DNA from: Tamarix chinensis
Taxonomy: Eukaryota; Streptophyta; Magnoliopsida; Caryophyllales; Tamaricaceae
DNA: 64,000 nucleotides
Assembly (NCBI GenBank): GCA_030549775.1
Contig: CM060173.1
Span: 7,166,501 to 7,230,500, forward strand
Direction: 5' to 3'
Part shown: piece by piece, positions 23,690 through 37,079 of the stretch
How the letters are laid out: every line of letters starts with the position of its first letter
How positions within the stretch are numbered: the stretch's first letter is position 1
Notes under the pieces: generated by a model
The model's input: only the letters and a program-made list of their open reading frames with translations
Told to the model about the DNA's origin: nothing
Databases searched by the model: none
Made by a program: the position numbers and the translations under genes

Positions 23690-24260
23690 TAGCTTTCTGA
23701 TTGAAAATTAAAATTTAACTCTTTCAATGAAAAAAAAAACTATCCATAGTAGGTGCATGGTGTAAACTACTCTTCCTAGAAAAATAAAACTACTGAAAGT
23801 AGATCAATATTTATAGTATTTGAGTGTTAGTAGTAAAGAAAATGGTGGTATTTTTTAAATATTAATTATTTATGTTTCACTTTTAGAAATTATTTACAGT
23901 AGGCGATAGAAATTACTATCAATAGATGGGAAAAAAACTACTATAATTTTTTTAAAAGTTATAATAGTTGAGTATTAGAAAGAAAAACTGTAGTATTTTT
24001 GCAGATATTAGATGTTTATACTTCAATTTAGAATGCTAGTGACACAAGATGATACAAACTACCTCTAGTGAGTAGAGAAAATTACTATAAGTCTCTTTAA
24101 AAGCTATAATATTAATAAGGTGGTGTTATTATAAATAATAGATATTTATGTTTTAAATTAGAAAACTACCTCTAGTAAGGTAGTAAAAACTACATGTAGT
24201 AAGTAGTAGAAACTACTTTAAATAGGTTAGAAAACTATGGTGGTCATTAATGCTCACCAT
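23690..24260. repeat. Degenerate tandem repeat with a period near 135-140 bases
   Basis: Blocks like TTATAATAGTTGAGTATTAG...GTAGTATTTTT...TTTATGTTTCA recur at about 23812, 23960 and 24102, followed by GAAACTACT-type segments. Identity is moderate and indels are common. No coding sequence is visible. Confidence 0.6.
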
Positions 24261-25184
24261 AAAAGGTGTTTTTTATTAGATATTCCCATATCCAAAGATA
24301 CCTATATATTTTTTGATGATTATTAATGCCACAAATATATACTTGTTTAGATTCATAGGGAGCTAGTAAAAATAAGTACAAATCATTATATAAGTGTCGA
24401 CCTATAACACCCCCATTTTTCACTACTAAAAATTTTATTAAAACAAGTTGCAGAAGTAAAAAATACTTAGGGAAAAATGGGGTGTTACTGTTGTACCTAA
24501 CATAGGATAAACGTCCGCTGCCTACCCCATATCAGATACAAGGCTGAACCAACCAAACACCAAAATAGCAGAGTGCGCAAATAATAAATTAATTGAAACA
24601 ATTCCCAAAAGGGTTTACATTAGAAGACCCTGACAGGTTTCGATTAAATCATCACAAAATACATACTAATAAGTACTAGATTACAAAATGTGGGTTGGGG
24701 CATAATGCCCAAAACAATACCATGGTCCTCCACAAACCCCACCAAAACCTTCCGAATGTCCTCACTCACAAGCCCCAACTCAACTGAGGTAGGTCCTTTA
24801 CTCGCCATTCCCAAAAACCTGCACATGATCCTCTACTCATGGGAATGAGCAAGTAACCGAGCAAACGGGCACATCAGTACACTACATACTGAGTAAGCCA
24901 ACTTGCTCCCTCAATGTACACAAGTATTCTAATTTATCATTCATGAGCATAATATACAACATGCATTATAGTAGGACTATATTTATACAAGTAAGAGTGC
25001 ATAAAAAATGCTATCATATACCGTTTCAGCATAATAAAACATCATGCTTAGGAAAACATAGCACTTTCACATAACCACTTGCTTGAACATTAGTAAAGAA
25101 TAATCCAACAACCCCTAGGGTTATTTCTATTATCTAATTTCATTAAGACATCTAATAATGTACAATAAACCATGCTTTCCTCAA

Positions 25185-28100
25185 ATTAGTCGATCAGTTT
25201 GAGCAAACTAGTCAAGTGTTCAAAGATCAATCGATTGGTTTTGCTAAATCATTCGATGGATTTAAATAGAGAGCAAGATCAAGGTCTCTGTAGGTGTACT
25301 AGTGTAATATCCCATTTTATCAAATCCTAATTAATATATGTGATTACTCTAGTAAGATATATTAAAAAAATACATATATTTTATTATCCATTCTCATTTC
25401 ATTTGTGTTAAAAACATTTCGTCGATTATTTTTCTTATTTGCGAATAACACATATATTGCAATTCTTCCGCTTCTTGTGTTTTCACTCTTTTCAACCTGT
25501 TAAAAATTTTTGAATCGATCCAAAAATATTTTTAAGTTCATTTGTCCATTCTATTCATTCATGTTTCACTCTTTCCTTCTGAATTGTTAAATTACATAAA
25601 AATCCGTTTATGCGATTGGACGATTTTAGCCCTTTTTTGCCATTTTTAATCCGTTAGTCATTAAATGAGTTTCGAGACCAAATATTTTTATATATTTTGT
25701 TTTATAAAAATACTTCGCATCAATCTGTGATAATTTGAACCCCCCGTTATTTATTTTATTCATCTGTAGAAAAAAAATGTGCTTCCGTGACTAATTCGTT
25801 TTTACTGTTTTTGCTCGTTTTCCATTCGTCGAACTTTAAACTAGCTCCAATATTCAATATTTTTATATATTTTAGTTTCTAATGTGATTTTGAACATTTT
25901 CATAAATTTTTATGATTTTTAGAATTCAATTGATATTTTTCTCAATAAGTGCCCAATTTTTGGACTTTCTTGCAATTTAATTAATCAAAATAAATTGTAA
26001 CCAATCCTATAAATAATATTTCAATCCTAACTAGTATCCTAAACAAACCATATCAGATTTTTAACTTAGTTACCTTTCTCCCAACTAAAAAGTACAACTA
26101 GTACCATAATTATGATTTTATGACATTTCTCTTACACACTCAACCATAGCCTGATATCTCTCTTACACCCCTAATCTTAGCACTTAAGTGAGGCTAAATT
26201 CAAACCAAAAAATCAATCCACACTCCTCCATATCATATGTCACTTTATTTTTGCCAAATCGTGTGTTCCAATTTCAAAACATACATAAAATCATGGATTT
26301 CCGCAGAGTGCAAAGTTGATTTCTTTCCAACTACTAGCAAGTTGTCCTATTCCTTTTGTATTTGTTTTGTATAAAATATTTCATTGCATAATACAACTCC
26401 ATATAATTTACATCCCTGAATTTGAGCTTCTTTGAACTTATTCATAACCAAACTTTGGCTTCCCGACTAGCTTCACAACACCAGCAAAGCTGATTTTTTT
26501 TGTGACTTCTAGAAGCTACCATACCTCGACCTTACTTTCTATACATCATATTCTTATTTGGTATTGTTCCTTGCATGTTATAATTCATCTAGAAACCATT
26601 TTTAACCACGAAATCGTTCCCCTCATCTCTTTTTTTTCCTCTCCAATATGCCTTGCTGAGCAATGTTGTAATTTTTGTTGTAGTTGTTTTGTGTGCTGTA
26701 GCAAAGATGTCATGCCTTTACTCTCTTCTTTCCTCCTTTTTTTTCTTCCCTTTAACTCGCCAAAACCTTAATCTATCATTCCTTGGTGGTTATTGGTTGT
26801 TTTGTGGTGGTTTTCAAGCCTCCCTATTCAAGAGTAATCTCTTCCATTCAATTCCTTTCTTCCTATTTTTCTTATTTAATAATATTGGTTTATCTAACTC
26901 TTTTATCTTGTATTTTGTGCTAGGTGTAGTATATGTTATTTTATGCATGACTAGCTTTATTTTAATTATAATCATGAAATAATATTTTGAAAAATATTAT
27001 ATGACATGTGTATGTTTCTATCTTATGTGTATAATCATGAAAATCTAATAAGAAGATGGTTTGTGTAATTTTTACATATTCTTATATCTGTTGAAAAGGT
27101 GATGAATATTTATTGAAGTAATGGTGAATCTTCGGTAGAGTCGTGCTAAATTTCCAGCATACTTGATGAATATGCCTAGTTCCGAGTTGTTTAACTCTTA
27201 TCCTTGTTATTTTATGTGAGATTTGGTTGTTTTAAATGTATCTAAGTATTCCATTTTATGTATAATAGTGTATAGAAGCTAGGTTATGAGTTTGGATCAT
27301 TTAGAGTCGAAATACATTTTTTTAAGGTTTAAACACATTCGACCATGGGTACAATGGGCAATATAGATTACTTTTAAAAGTTTAAAGTGCACCATTGTCT
27401 TCATTGGGTCTTTTAAATAAAATTTGGTATATGATATGTAAGGGTTTGATGTTGTTATGAGTAAGTTATGAATTTTAGAAGTTTAATGTAATTTTAGGTG
27501 AATAAGGACATTTTGGCCATTACATGTAAATTCTAAAAATTTTGAGACCTAAGTGGATATTATATTTATAAAATAAGTTAAATGGATATGTTTGACACTA
27601 AGGTGACATTTTATGAGTAGACCTAGACATCTTAATTAAAATAATTGATTAAGCAAGAAAAAGAAAAAGAGAAACATATACACTTGGGTACATTAAGTAA
27701 TCTTATAATTTCATCTTGTGTACTATTTATATTTCATCCTAATAAAATAATTGGTTAAGTATAATTCTCTTAGCATGAAATATTCATCTCTTAGTATTAA
27801 GGTAAATTAGTTGGCATTAAAGATACTTTAGTCAATTTTTATGCCTTTAGAATAGTTATTTGATTTGGCCTTATATGTGAACCATTGGTTGACTTAGATG
27901 TTAGTAATTGAACATTGTCTCGAATAATTGGAGTTAATGTATATTGATATCAAATTTTATTAGGCCTTTTATGATGTAGAACCTGAACTTTAATGCCTCA
28001 ATAATCTTGTTTGGGCTTTAATACCTTGATAACCTTCATTAAGTTTTAATGCTTTTTATATTCAATTGGGCCTTAATGGCATGTTAATGGGCCTCTTCCC

Positions 28101-30690
28101 TCTAAATGGTTTGGGCCTTGATTCCTCTATGGATCAAGTACGTGGATAATATCATAATTTACTAAAATAATTGGCTTATGTTCATATATATAATTAATTG
28201 ATATTTTGTGGGCCCTTGTTCTTATTTGACCTAAATATTAGATAAGACATTAATCACTTAAAGTGAAAGATCTTGAGTTGAGACTTGTACCACTCAGTAT
28301 AGCTATCCGAGTTAGATTTGATATTCACTTGGTACTATTCCGATGTTTTCTATTCTGTGATTCTCGGGTTCCTTTCGAGGTCTGGGAAGCCTTATTCTAC
28401 TCTATAGGTGTCTCGATATATTTCAGTCCTATAAGGGATATGCATACTTAAGTGATTAGGTGTCCCATTAATAGGTGGTCTGGTTACGTTTTTAGGCGAC
28501 CCAACTAGGGATAGTACCGTTCGAGTACTAGATTAGTTGTTATGGTTTCTTTGAGTCTTCGTCCTCAACTTAATATAATGTATTGGTTGTGATCACAATA
28601 ATAAAATATAATAATCAATGAATTCCATCTATCCATGCATTTGTATCACATTATTTTATGCTTGATGGTTGAGTTTTCTTCTTCTCAATTGACATTTATG
28701 TGTAAGCATATTATCATCTTGTTATAGCATGCTCTATTGCTTTCTTTGAATGTTCTATTACTTTATTTGCATGGACCTCGTACATAATGCTATCTCTTTA
28801 GGGTAGTTGTGTTACTCAATACATGATGCGTACTAATACTACACATTTGTAGGCATTGTGTCGTAGGTATATGATGATGATCCTACTGACTTTGAGGAGG
28901 TTCCTCAGATAGAGTGATGAGGGTTTATATCCCGGGGTTAGGGAATAAAGTTATAGATATCCAAGGTCGCACATGTTATGTACCCTAGATTCTAGATATG
29001 TCTTTTAATCTATTCATTTCTTTTAACCCCCTTATCTCTTTTTATATATTGCATTATCTAGAGCATGTACTCCATACTCAATTATTATGTTTAAATTATT
29101 AAAGTCATTTGCTATTTATATCTATTAATTTCTATAAGTTTTGATTTATTTAGTATAAAGTTTTAGACTTGCATGTAGTACGAGAAAGGTATGGACTAGA
29201 CTTGTGTTATGTATGGCGGTAACACCCGATATATTATGTTAATGCCTCCACTTAAAAATGAAAAATTTTAGTAGTTAATTTCGAGGTGTTACAATCAGTT
29301 GATGGGTTGGGTCAACTAGTCGACTATTCTACGAACAAGTCAATCAGTTTGATCTAGCCAGTTAATGGGTCTACCCTAACACAGCTTCAAACCACAAATT
29401 TCATGTAGATTCTTTCATATAACTCATTTTTAGTCATCCTAGATATGTATCACATCAACTAATATATTTCCAACCAAATTATCATGCATTTCTCACCATA
29501 ACATCATCCTAGCCTATTTTATCCATTTTCATGCTCTTTACTCAATTTATGTCATTCAAGCATGCAAATCATGCATACAACTATATCTCTTGATGCCAAC
29601 ATGTATCAAACAACTAGAGATATCACCTATCATGCAGGAACACATACTAAACATTTTAAGAGCAAGAATCACTTGATGCAGGCAAAAATCTTCTTAAAAA
29701 TAGGAATTCCACTGGAGAAAATCCTTAGATTTGAAAGCCTTAAAATCAAAGTCTCGACTCGGAAATTATATCAAAATCATATCAAGTTTTGAAATCTTAA
29801 AAATTAGAAGAGAGTGAAAAACTTAACAATTTAAGATCAAAATAAAGAAAAAACAACTGAACTACTCAACATCTTCCTAGAATCTGACTCTACCTTACTT
29901 GAGAATCGAAACAAGAAAGAGCTAGAGGTAGGATCAAAAGAGTGTGTGGAAGTAGATTAACAAGGCTCGACTATGGAAAGAAGAGAGGGAAGCAAGAATT
30001 TTGGTGGCTGAAAAAAAGGTGAAATGAATGGATGATTGTGGCTATTTATAGAAAAAAAAAATCAAAAGGAATTACTGAGGGTTTAGAGATTAACTCAAAA
30101 CCCTACCATTGATCATTTGAATTCTATCTGAACGAACGAATTTGTCCAAGATTTGCTGACTTCTTATCTAGAACTCAAATGGTGCCTTTAGAGAATTCAT
30201 GTCAATTAGGCCAAAATTCACATTCACAAATGGGGCAATAGGAAGTCAGCATGGAAGGCATCTCCCAACTGCTCAGAAGCATGTTTGAGATCAAAACATT
30301 TGATTTCAAAATTACATAGAAGAGAGAGGAGGAGGAAGATTGAGGTCATATCTCCCCTCTTGTGTCCCAATTGACCTTCAGGTTAAATACATCATAAAAA
30401 TGGTTAAGAATCTCTTAGGGATAATCGTAAGGGTTGGTAAGGTTCTAATTTAGTGTTAGGGATTTTCAGAAAAATCAAGGTCGAAAATGTGACCAGCTTG
30501 ACAAACTAGTTGATCAGTTTGGGTTTACTAGTCGACTGTTCATCCACCAATCAATCGGTTTCCCTCAACCAGTCGAATGATTTGGTCAAGGAACCCAATT
30601 TGGCTAAAACAACAAACCAGTCAATCGATTCATGAAACTAGTTGATGGATTTGCCTATAAAACTCAATAAAAACTAGTTGATCAACGTGA
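25185..30690. repeat. Imperfect palindromic AGTCGA / TCGACT motifs in element C (outside the 25303-29293 insert)
   Basis: Near 25185-25265, 29294-29380 and 30495-30690 there are many short units such as CTAGTCGACT, GATCAGTTTG, AATCGATTGG and AACTAGTTGATC, spaced roughly 20-30 bases apart. They are partly self-complementary. Confidence 0.6.
25303..29293 (+). mobile_element. Solo LTR, 3,991 bp, inserted in element C (element D)
   Basis: It starts TGTAATATCCC and ends GAGGTGTTACA. The flanking 5-mers are ACTAG (25298-25302) and ATCAG (29294-29298), matching at three of five positions. Both flanks carry the same family of AGTCGA/ATCAGTT motifs, so the host LTR is continuous across it. Its end and interior align with the LTR at 6966-10194. 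A plus-strand TATA-like CCTATAAATA lies near 26008. Open frames at 26502-26982 are pyrimidine-bias artefacts. Confidence 0.75.
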
Positions 30691-30984
30691 TTTCAAATCA
30701 AATTATAACATCGAATTAAAATCAAAGGCTCACAATTTAACAAAGATTCTCTTTCAACCATCATACAAAAGTGTGGGGTATTACTGTTAATACCATAAAA
30801 ATATTATGATATCGAGAAAGGGGGGTAAAGATTCAAGCCTAGAACCTTTAGTTCTTAGGAACTGATATTTACCATCAGACCAAACCTTATCCAGCAATGA
30901 TACAAATATATATTACATACAGCGTCCCTAACTCCACAACCAAATAATTAAATCGTCATTATAAACATCTTATCCCATCATAAA

Positions 30985-31199
30985 GCACTATTTGGTTCTA
31001 AGAAAGTTTAAGAGAAAGAAAATTAAAATCAAAATACTTTCCTTTAAATTTTTCTTAAAGAAAATTATATAGTTAATCTTTAGTAATTTTTTACCATTTT
31101 TTTTCTATTTCATTATTTTCCGTAAATTAAACATAAAAAATTATTTTCCTTATCATTTTTTTTTCTTTTCTTTAAAACTTTCCATGAACCAAATGGAGC
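30985..31199. mobile_element. MITE with about 38-bp terminal inverted repeats
   Basis: The left end GCACTATTTGGTTC...GAAAGTTTAAGAGAAAGAAAA pairs with the complement of the right end, GCTCCATTTGGTTCATGGAAAGTTTTAAAGAAAAG. The 215-bp element is AT-rich and has no coding capacity. It is flanked by ATAAA (30980-30984) and ATAAA (31200-31204), though an A-run on the right weakens this. Superfamily not assigned. Confidence 0.75.
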
Positions 31200-31747
31200 A
31201 TAAAAAAAAAAGATTGAGAGTACACAGTTAGTTTACCAATGCTATGGTTATTCAGTGAAAAGAAGATAATAAATGCTAATCAACATCAAATATAGTATCC
31301 TTGAAGTTACCCAACAAGACCTAAATTGTTCTAAAAATTATATAATCGATCGATCACATGTGCGCAGGAACTTCTTTTTTCTCTCCTTAATATTTTTGTG
31401 AGGATGAAGTCAAATAATTATTTTGGTAAATAGCTTTAAAGATGGGTTACGTGATTTTGGAAAGAGAGAAAAATATACTGGAAGAGAAAGAGGGACAGGC
31501 AGGTACAGGTCCTGCGTTACGTCTTGTCCTACGTCTCTGCCGACTTCTCTTAATGCCTTGCCCTCCGGTACTACTCCTAATATGGGAAATAAACAATTAT
31601 TTTTTTCTGTCGTTCAACAATTTGGCCGATTAGGAATAAATAAGGACATAGACCTTGCAAGTTGCAAGTCTGGTTGGATCATAATTACGTGCATGATTTC
31701 GTCTTCTTGTTTGAATCATTCACGTTGAATCTTAGTTCGCATTAGTA

Positions 31748-31757
31748 TAATATATAT

Positions 31758-31800
<43 letters not shown>
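31748..31800. repeat. (TA)n microsatellite with CATA interruption
   Basis: TA repeats with a short CATACATACATA insert. The surrounding 31205-32570 contains no recognisable gene or element. Confidence 0.9.
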
Positions 31801-32574
31801 TCCAATCCACCGATCGTGGATGCATGCACATGTACGGATGTACCATGACTTAGCAACATAGCTAGTATGAGGGAAATTATATCGACAAAAAAAAAAAAAA
31901 ACTATTGCGGATGCATTGAATATTATTTGTTTGTTGTTTATTAGCACTATCATTTTGGCCAAAAGGATTCAGCATTTACCCTGAAATCCAATGAATATGA
32001 GTAGAAAGCGCATTCATTCTTGACCATGACGGACCATGCTAAATTAAATTCTGCTCTTCAACTTAACCGAGACAATAATGCGAGTTGTGACAGTGGAAGC
32101 GGAAAATGTACAAATCGTGGATTATACGCCCGAAAGTATGTAACAGAATATATACAAAAAATAAATCAGGTGATTAGTAATTTTTTTTAAGTCATTATTT
32201 TGTTGTATTTTTATGGTGATTATTTAGATGTTTAAATAATTATATATTTTACACCTTTTTTTGCTGGAATTTTTTTTTATAATTTTGACATAAAGTAAGT
32301 TGAATAAAATTAATAAATTAATACATTTTAATTTTAATTATTATGTAAAATAAATTATTTACATATCTAATTTGAATAAGATTTAAATGGTTAAAGATAT
32401 TGAAATAGTTTTGTTGATCATCGGTTCCTCTTTATTCTCAATATTTTATGGAAAATATGCATTCTAAGTCCAAAAAATATTATTCTTTTATTTTTAAATA
32501 TATAATGGACTATCTTTTCTAGGTACAAAATTAAAGAAGTTTACTAGATTAAAATTTTGTTCTTACATTTTTTT

Positions 32575-32945
32575 ATTTATTTAAACCTAATATAGTGTTT
32601 TTATAGGAGACTTAGTCTCATTGATGAAATTAGATTCATACTCAAATATCTATTTGGAATTACAAAACACATAGATTCATATGTGATTATCCTACCCTAC
32701 TTATGTGATTATCTAGTCCTCTTAAGTGTGCCCTCTCAAGTGATTATGTGTATTTGTTGTTTTTTTTTATTTGAACCTAATATAGTATTATTGTAGGGGA
32801 CTTAATATCATTGATGAAACTAGATTCATACTAAAATCTCTATTCAAAATTATAAAACACATAGAGTTCATAGGTAATTATCTCGCCTACTCAAGTGATT
32901 ATCTATCATTCTCAAGTAATTATCTCGCTTTCTTAAGTGATTATG
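32575..32945. repeat. Tandem duplication, about 190-bp period, two copies
   Basis: AACCTAATATAGTNTTNTTNTAGG...TCATTGATGAAA...TAGATTCATACT begins at about 32582 and again at about 32772. Inside the units AAGTGATTATCT-like 15-mers recur several times. Confidence 0.85.
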
Positions 32946-33031
32946 TATTGTGTATTTGATCTTGATGCAGAAGCATATCCTTCATCTAATCCCATCTTAA
33001 GCACCCTTCTCTTCAAATTAGACGATCCTAA

Positions 33032-33473
33032 TTTTTTTTATTTAATAAGTAGTAGTACACAAAAGTACAAAACAAACACACAAAAGTTACAAGAGACAAA
33101 AGAAAACCTCCTAACTCAATAAGTCTTGGACATCATAGACCACCTCCTCCTATCTGTAAGAAAACTCATTTCTACCATTTTTAATCTAAAAGTCAATTCT
33201 CATCTTGATAAGTATAAGCATCCATCCACTGCAAACTTCAATCTTATCAAACACTCTTTTATTCCTTAATTCTTAAATAGTGCCCATAATAGCAAAAAAA
33301 AAACGGTTTGCCAAATCTCCCTCCTCAGACCCTTACCGAAGACTCCTAGCCATGCAATAACGTTGTCTTCAACTGACTTGGGGATCACCCAAAGGTATCC
33401 AACCCAGTCACAAATTACATACCAAACCTTTCCTGTCACAGAATAATACAGAAAAAGATGTTTGAACTTGTAG
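33032..33473 (-). mobile_element. 5'-truncated LINE fragment with 12-bp target duplication
   Basis: The flanks AGACGATCCTAA (33020-33031) and AGACAATCCTAA (33474-33485) differ at one position. The left end is a T-run (poly(A) tail of a minus-strand copy). The body from about 33340 aligns with 18541-18680: CACCCANNNGTATCCAA, TCACANAT and ATACCANACCTTNCC blocks, the zf-RVT end of LINE ORF2. It is a dead-on-arrival insertion of the same LINE lineage. Confidence 0.85.
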
Positions 33474-33485
33474 AGACAATCCTAA

Positions 33486-35480
33486 AATTCTTCTAATTTA
33501 AAAAGGTGTCCATTAAACTTTCTTCCATCAACTTGCAGAGAACATCTATACTTTCTTCTAATTTCATGCCTTGATCATCTATACAGTCTGCTATAAATTT
33601 TTTTCCCATTAAAATACATTTCTATGCCGCATTACCTCCTGAACATAATGCACTCAGATACATAATTAAATTTGCAGAGAACATTACCCTTGACTGTAAA
33701 GAAAATTTAGATGGACCAGACATACCTGCAGGAATCCAATGGTCTACGTAACAAAAATATAGGAGTACATCGTAATTAATGATCATTTCAACCGGGAATA
33801 CTGTAGTTAGCCCCATTCAACTGACTGGCCTGGCACAGCCTGCTACAGTCATCAAGTCACGGATTCAACTTAGAAAGTAATTTGCGCGGATGGAAGCCGC
33901 GGACAAAATTAATTTGTAATGGCCGTGTTTACTATTAATACTATTTTGTAATGCGAAGAGTCCGACGCAGAGCACTCTTAAGAGTTTTCGTTTGTAGTGG
34001 GTATTATGTTTGATAATTGTTACTGATTTCCAAACTTAATGTTATATTAGTACTGTAGAGAAGATGCTTATGTTTCGACCGAATAAAGAACTCCTGTTTA
34101 TGACTTTTAGAAATCGAAATGAACTTTTAGGTTTCTAAACTTTTGTTACGATGACAGGATACAAAATTTCAATTTTGTTTCTACAAAAATGGATAAATAT
34201 AATCTTGCATCGACTAGTGAGATTTGTTACTTTATTTCCGATTCACAGATTTCCGAACACAAATATAAATTAATTCTAAATTTATATTTGAGACTAAGAA
34301 ATAAATTTATACTTATATTTCTATAGATTAAACTCATTTAGCAAGTAGTGTTGGGTCGGCGTTTCATGTTATAATATACCGCTTTTTAAATTTATTATAT
34401 TTGGTTATTTATTTAGGGGGGTCATTTAATTATGGTGCAATAAGTATATAAGTCTGAGAATTAATATATATAATATACGAGAGGATATTTAAATATGACG
34501 TCTATAATACTCATGCTTCGGTTTTCAAATGACATGAGATGACCATGAGATCAATTTGCAATGACATAAATGCAGTGTTGTACGGATAAAAGAATGAAAA
34601 CCGAAAAATGAAACGGAATGAAGTCAGAAAATAATAACTTTTTAAATTATAAAGTAAGTGAGTATATATATATTGAAGAAATGATGACATAAAAACAGAA
34701 TTGGAAACGCAAAAAATATTTTAAAACAAAGACAATGGATAAATCATTAGTGCATAGGTGCATGCAAGTGCAGCGTATTAGTAGCGGAACCAATTACCGA
34801 ATAGCCTATTGTTGTTCATTAGTGTGGCACCCATGCAGATTTTACTTTTTCTAAATTTTCTAAATTAAATTAAATATAAAGTTACATATAATAATAATAA
34901 TAATAATAATAAATATAATGCTAATGATAATTTAAGAAATTTATTTATACAATAGTATTATTATTGAACGTATAGTACTAAATATTATACATATAAATCA
35001 AGATGTTAAATTTTATGTAATTGTACCTTAAAAATATTTACTTCGTCGGTACCAAGAAAGACATTATTTTTATCAATCTACATATTTTATAAGAAACTAA
35101 TAAAAGTAGTCTTATCATTATAGTTACACCTTTCACAAAAGAATAAAAAAGCATATGATACATAGATATTGGAGGAAAAAGTTAGGATAAAAATGGAAAG
35201 TAAGTTTTGACTTTTATAAAATAACTTTCTATTTTATGCAAAAATTTAGTGATAGAATGATTTTTTTTTAATATGGAAAGAGTAATATTTAATTGGTCAT
35301 TATTTTTTGGTTGATAATAAATATTTATTAAATAGAGAAGCATCACATAAATGAATTATATTTAAATAATAATTCTACATAAATTAAAGATAATTAATTA
35401 ATAGCTATGTTCATATCTAATTATTCAAAATACTTGTCAAAGAATTTAAAATGTCACTTAATATTTACGGTAATAAGATG
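33486..35480. other. AT-rich intergenic stretch with no recognised feature
   Basis: No gene, RNA or mobile element could be supported. A short TAA run lies near 34890-34912. Open frames here are below about 65 codons and show no motif. Confidence 0.6.
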
Positions 35481-35482
35481 TA

Positions 35483-35727
35483 CTCCCTCTGTTTTTGAAA
35501 GTATGTATTTTTCGCTCAAAATTTTTATTTTAAAATAAACATTGTTTTTAAAAAAAATAATGCTTACTTTTTACTTTTACCCCTACTTTTTCTTTTTCTT
35601 TTTCTATGCATTAGTTGTCATATTATTCTTCAAGTAAGGTTATAATTGTTATATTAGGAGTATATTTATTACCTCCTAAAATAGTGTGTAAATTGCTAAA
35701 AATACTTTCCTTTAGAAATGGAGGAAG
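35483..35727. mobile_element. Stowaway-like MITE
   Basis: The left end CTCCCTCTGTTTTTGAAAGT is typical of Stowaway (Tc1/mariner) inverted repeats. The right end, read as its complement, is CTTCCTCCATTTC...GGAAAGTATTTT. The left flank is TA (35481-35482); the right flank is TG, a likely decayed TA. About 245 bp, AT-rich, non-coding. Confidence 0.75.
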
Positions 35728-36647
35728 TGCATAAAAATAATGGAAACATACACATTGAATTGATATTTGGATTTTGACTAACACCTAATTTGGTTAGAAG
35801 GAGTAAGTGCAATTGGTAAAAATAAATAGGAGAGAAAGTTGGGAAAATAAAGAGTTTGAGAGTTGATCCATTTCACATGTGGGAATGCCAATTTGCTCTA
35901 TTATTATTAATGAGAGTTGAGTTCATAATCTTATATTTTCTTTTTTTATTATTTAAAAAAATAGAAGTATTGTCCAACTATTTTATTCATCATCTATTTA
36001 ATGTGGTATACATAACTTCTATGGGAATTGAATTGTAATTATTACTTGTAATTAGTATGCATAGAATATAACTTATTGGCTACAAAGGATTTCACTATAT
36101 TGATATAGATGAAAAGTGAATATAGACTCATATTGATAGATGTTATTTTAGACGGAAAATTTATTTGCTGCTATTATTGCGTTCTTACATATTATATAGA
36201 ATATAGATAAAATACTAACCTTTAAAGTTAAAAATGAACCAAAATAGCAATCTATTTTTTACACTATCGTATTGTACTAAGACACGACTGATTATCAAGC
36301 ATGTTTTATTAAAACTAAAAGCCCCATCTTTAACTCTCAGAGCACATTGAAGTAATCAAAATTAAAAGAAATGCACTTGATCGTTAGGCATATTTCCTTT
36401 AATTCATAACCCCCAACCCCCATCTCACCATCTTCTTCTTCTTCATTCTTTTGGTCGAATGTTTTTCTTCTTCTATTCTTTGCAAATACATCTATCATTC
36501 TCTTATCTCATCTTCAAATTTCATTTTCTTTCTTAGTGTTAAATTTTTTTTGGCTTCTTGCATATCAAATATCAAGTATGTTTTTATTTTTATCATCTTT
36601 TCTTAATAAGTATAATATGTGTTATTTATATAATTATGCTATAATTA

Positions 36648-36733
36648 ATATATATATATATATATATATATATTAAATTGCATATAATATGTGATTATGT
36701 TGTTATATGTCTATCATATATATATATATATAT
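36648..36733. repeat. Two (TA)n microsatellites
   Basis: TA tracts at 36648-36672 and 36715-36733 separated by about 40 bases of unique sequence. The flanking 35728-37080 stretch has no recognised gene. Confidence 0.9.
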
Positions 36734-37079
36734 GCTTTTATTTCAGTTTATATTTAATGTGCTAAAATTATGCTAGAGTAAATTTAAGTAAATTTAGTTA
36801 TAATTTCTATTTAGAACTAATGTACAATGTTGGCTAATTAAATCTGAATGTTTACATTTGTAAAAATTAAATATTCTATTGTTAAGATATGCATGCGATG
36901 GGAATAGCTATGTGAAACCATTTTTAAGTATAACTGAGAAGAGAAAAAATTGTGATCAATATTTTGTATAATGTAGAAATTGTAGATGTACAAAATATAC
37001 TAATATATTATTTTTATGTTTCCAAGTATAGGATGAGTAAAATTTTAATGATTTTTATATTGGAACAGTAAACAAAAGT

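Larger units (their letters stand above)
24403..30785 (-). mobile_element. LTR of a retrotransposon, interrupted by another LTR (element C)
   Basis: The left end TATAACACCCCC is a mutated TGTAACACCCC. The right end GGGGTATTACT is a mutated GGGGTATTACA. Like LTR B, the left end folds back (CACCCCCATTTTTC with GAAAAATGGGGTG at about 24408-24485), is purine-rich on the plus strand (29870-30360), and has a minus-strand TATA-like CTATAAATAG (about 30041-30052). It shares the GGGAATGAG...CTACNTACT segment with B (24838-24895 versus 3138-3185). No target duplication was found. Without the insert it would be about 2.4 kb. Confidence 0.55.

Noticed and set aside
26502..26982. Hydrophobic frames resembling membrane proteins
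   Set aside because: They lie in the T-rich part of solo LTR D.
31423..31728. 101-codon frame in fairly balanced sequence
   Set aside because: No recognisable motif, and two overlapping frames are open; a chance frame is more likely.
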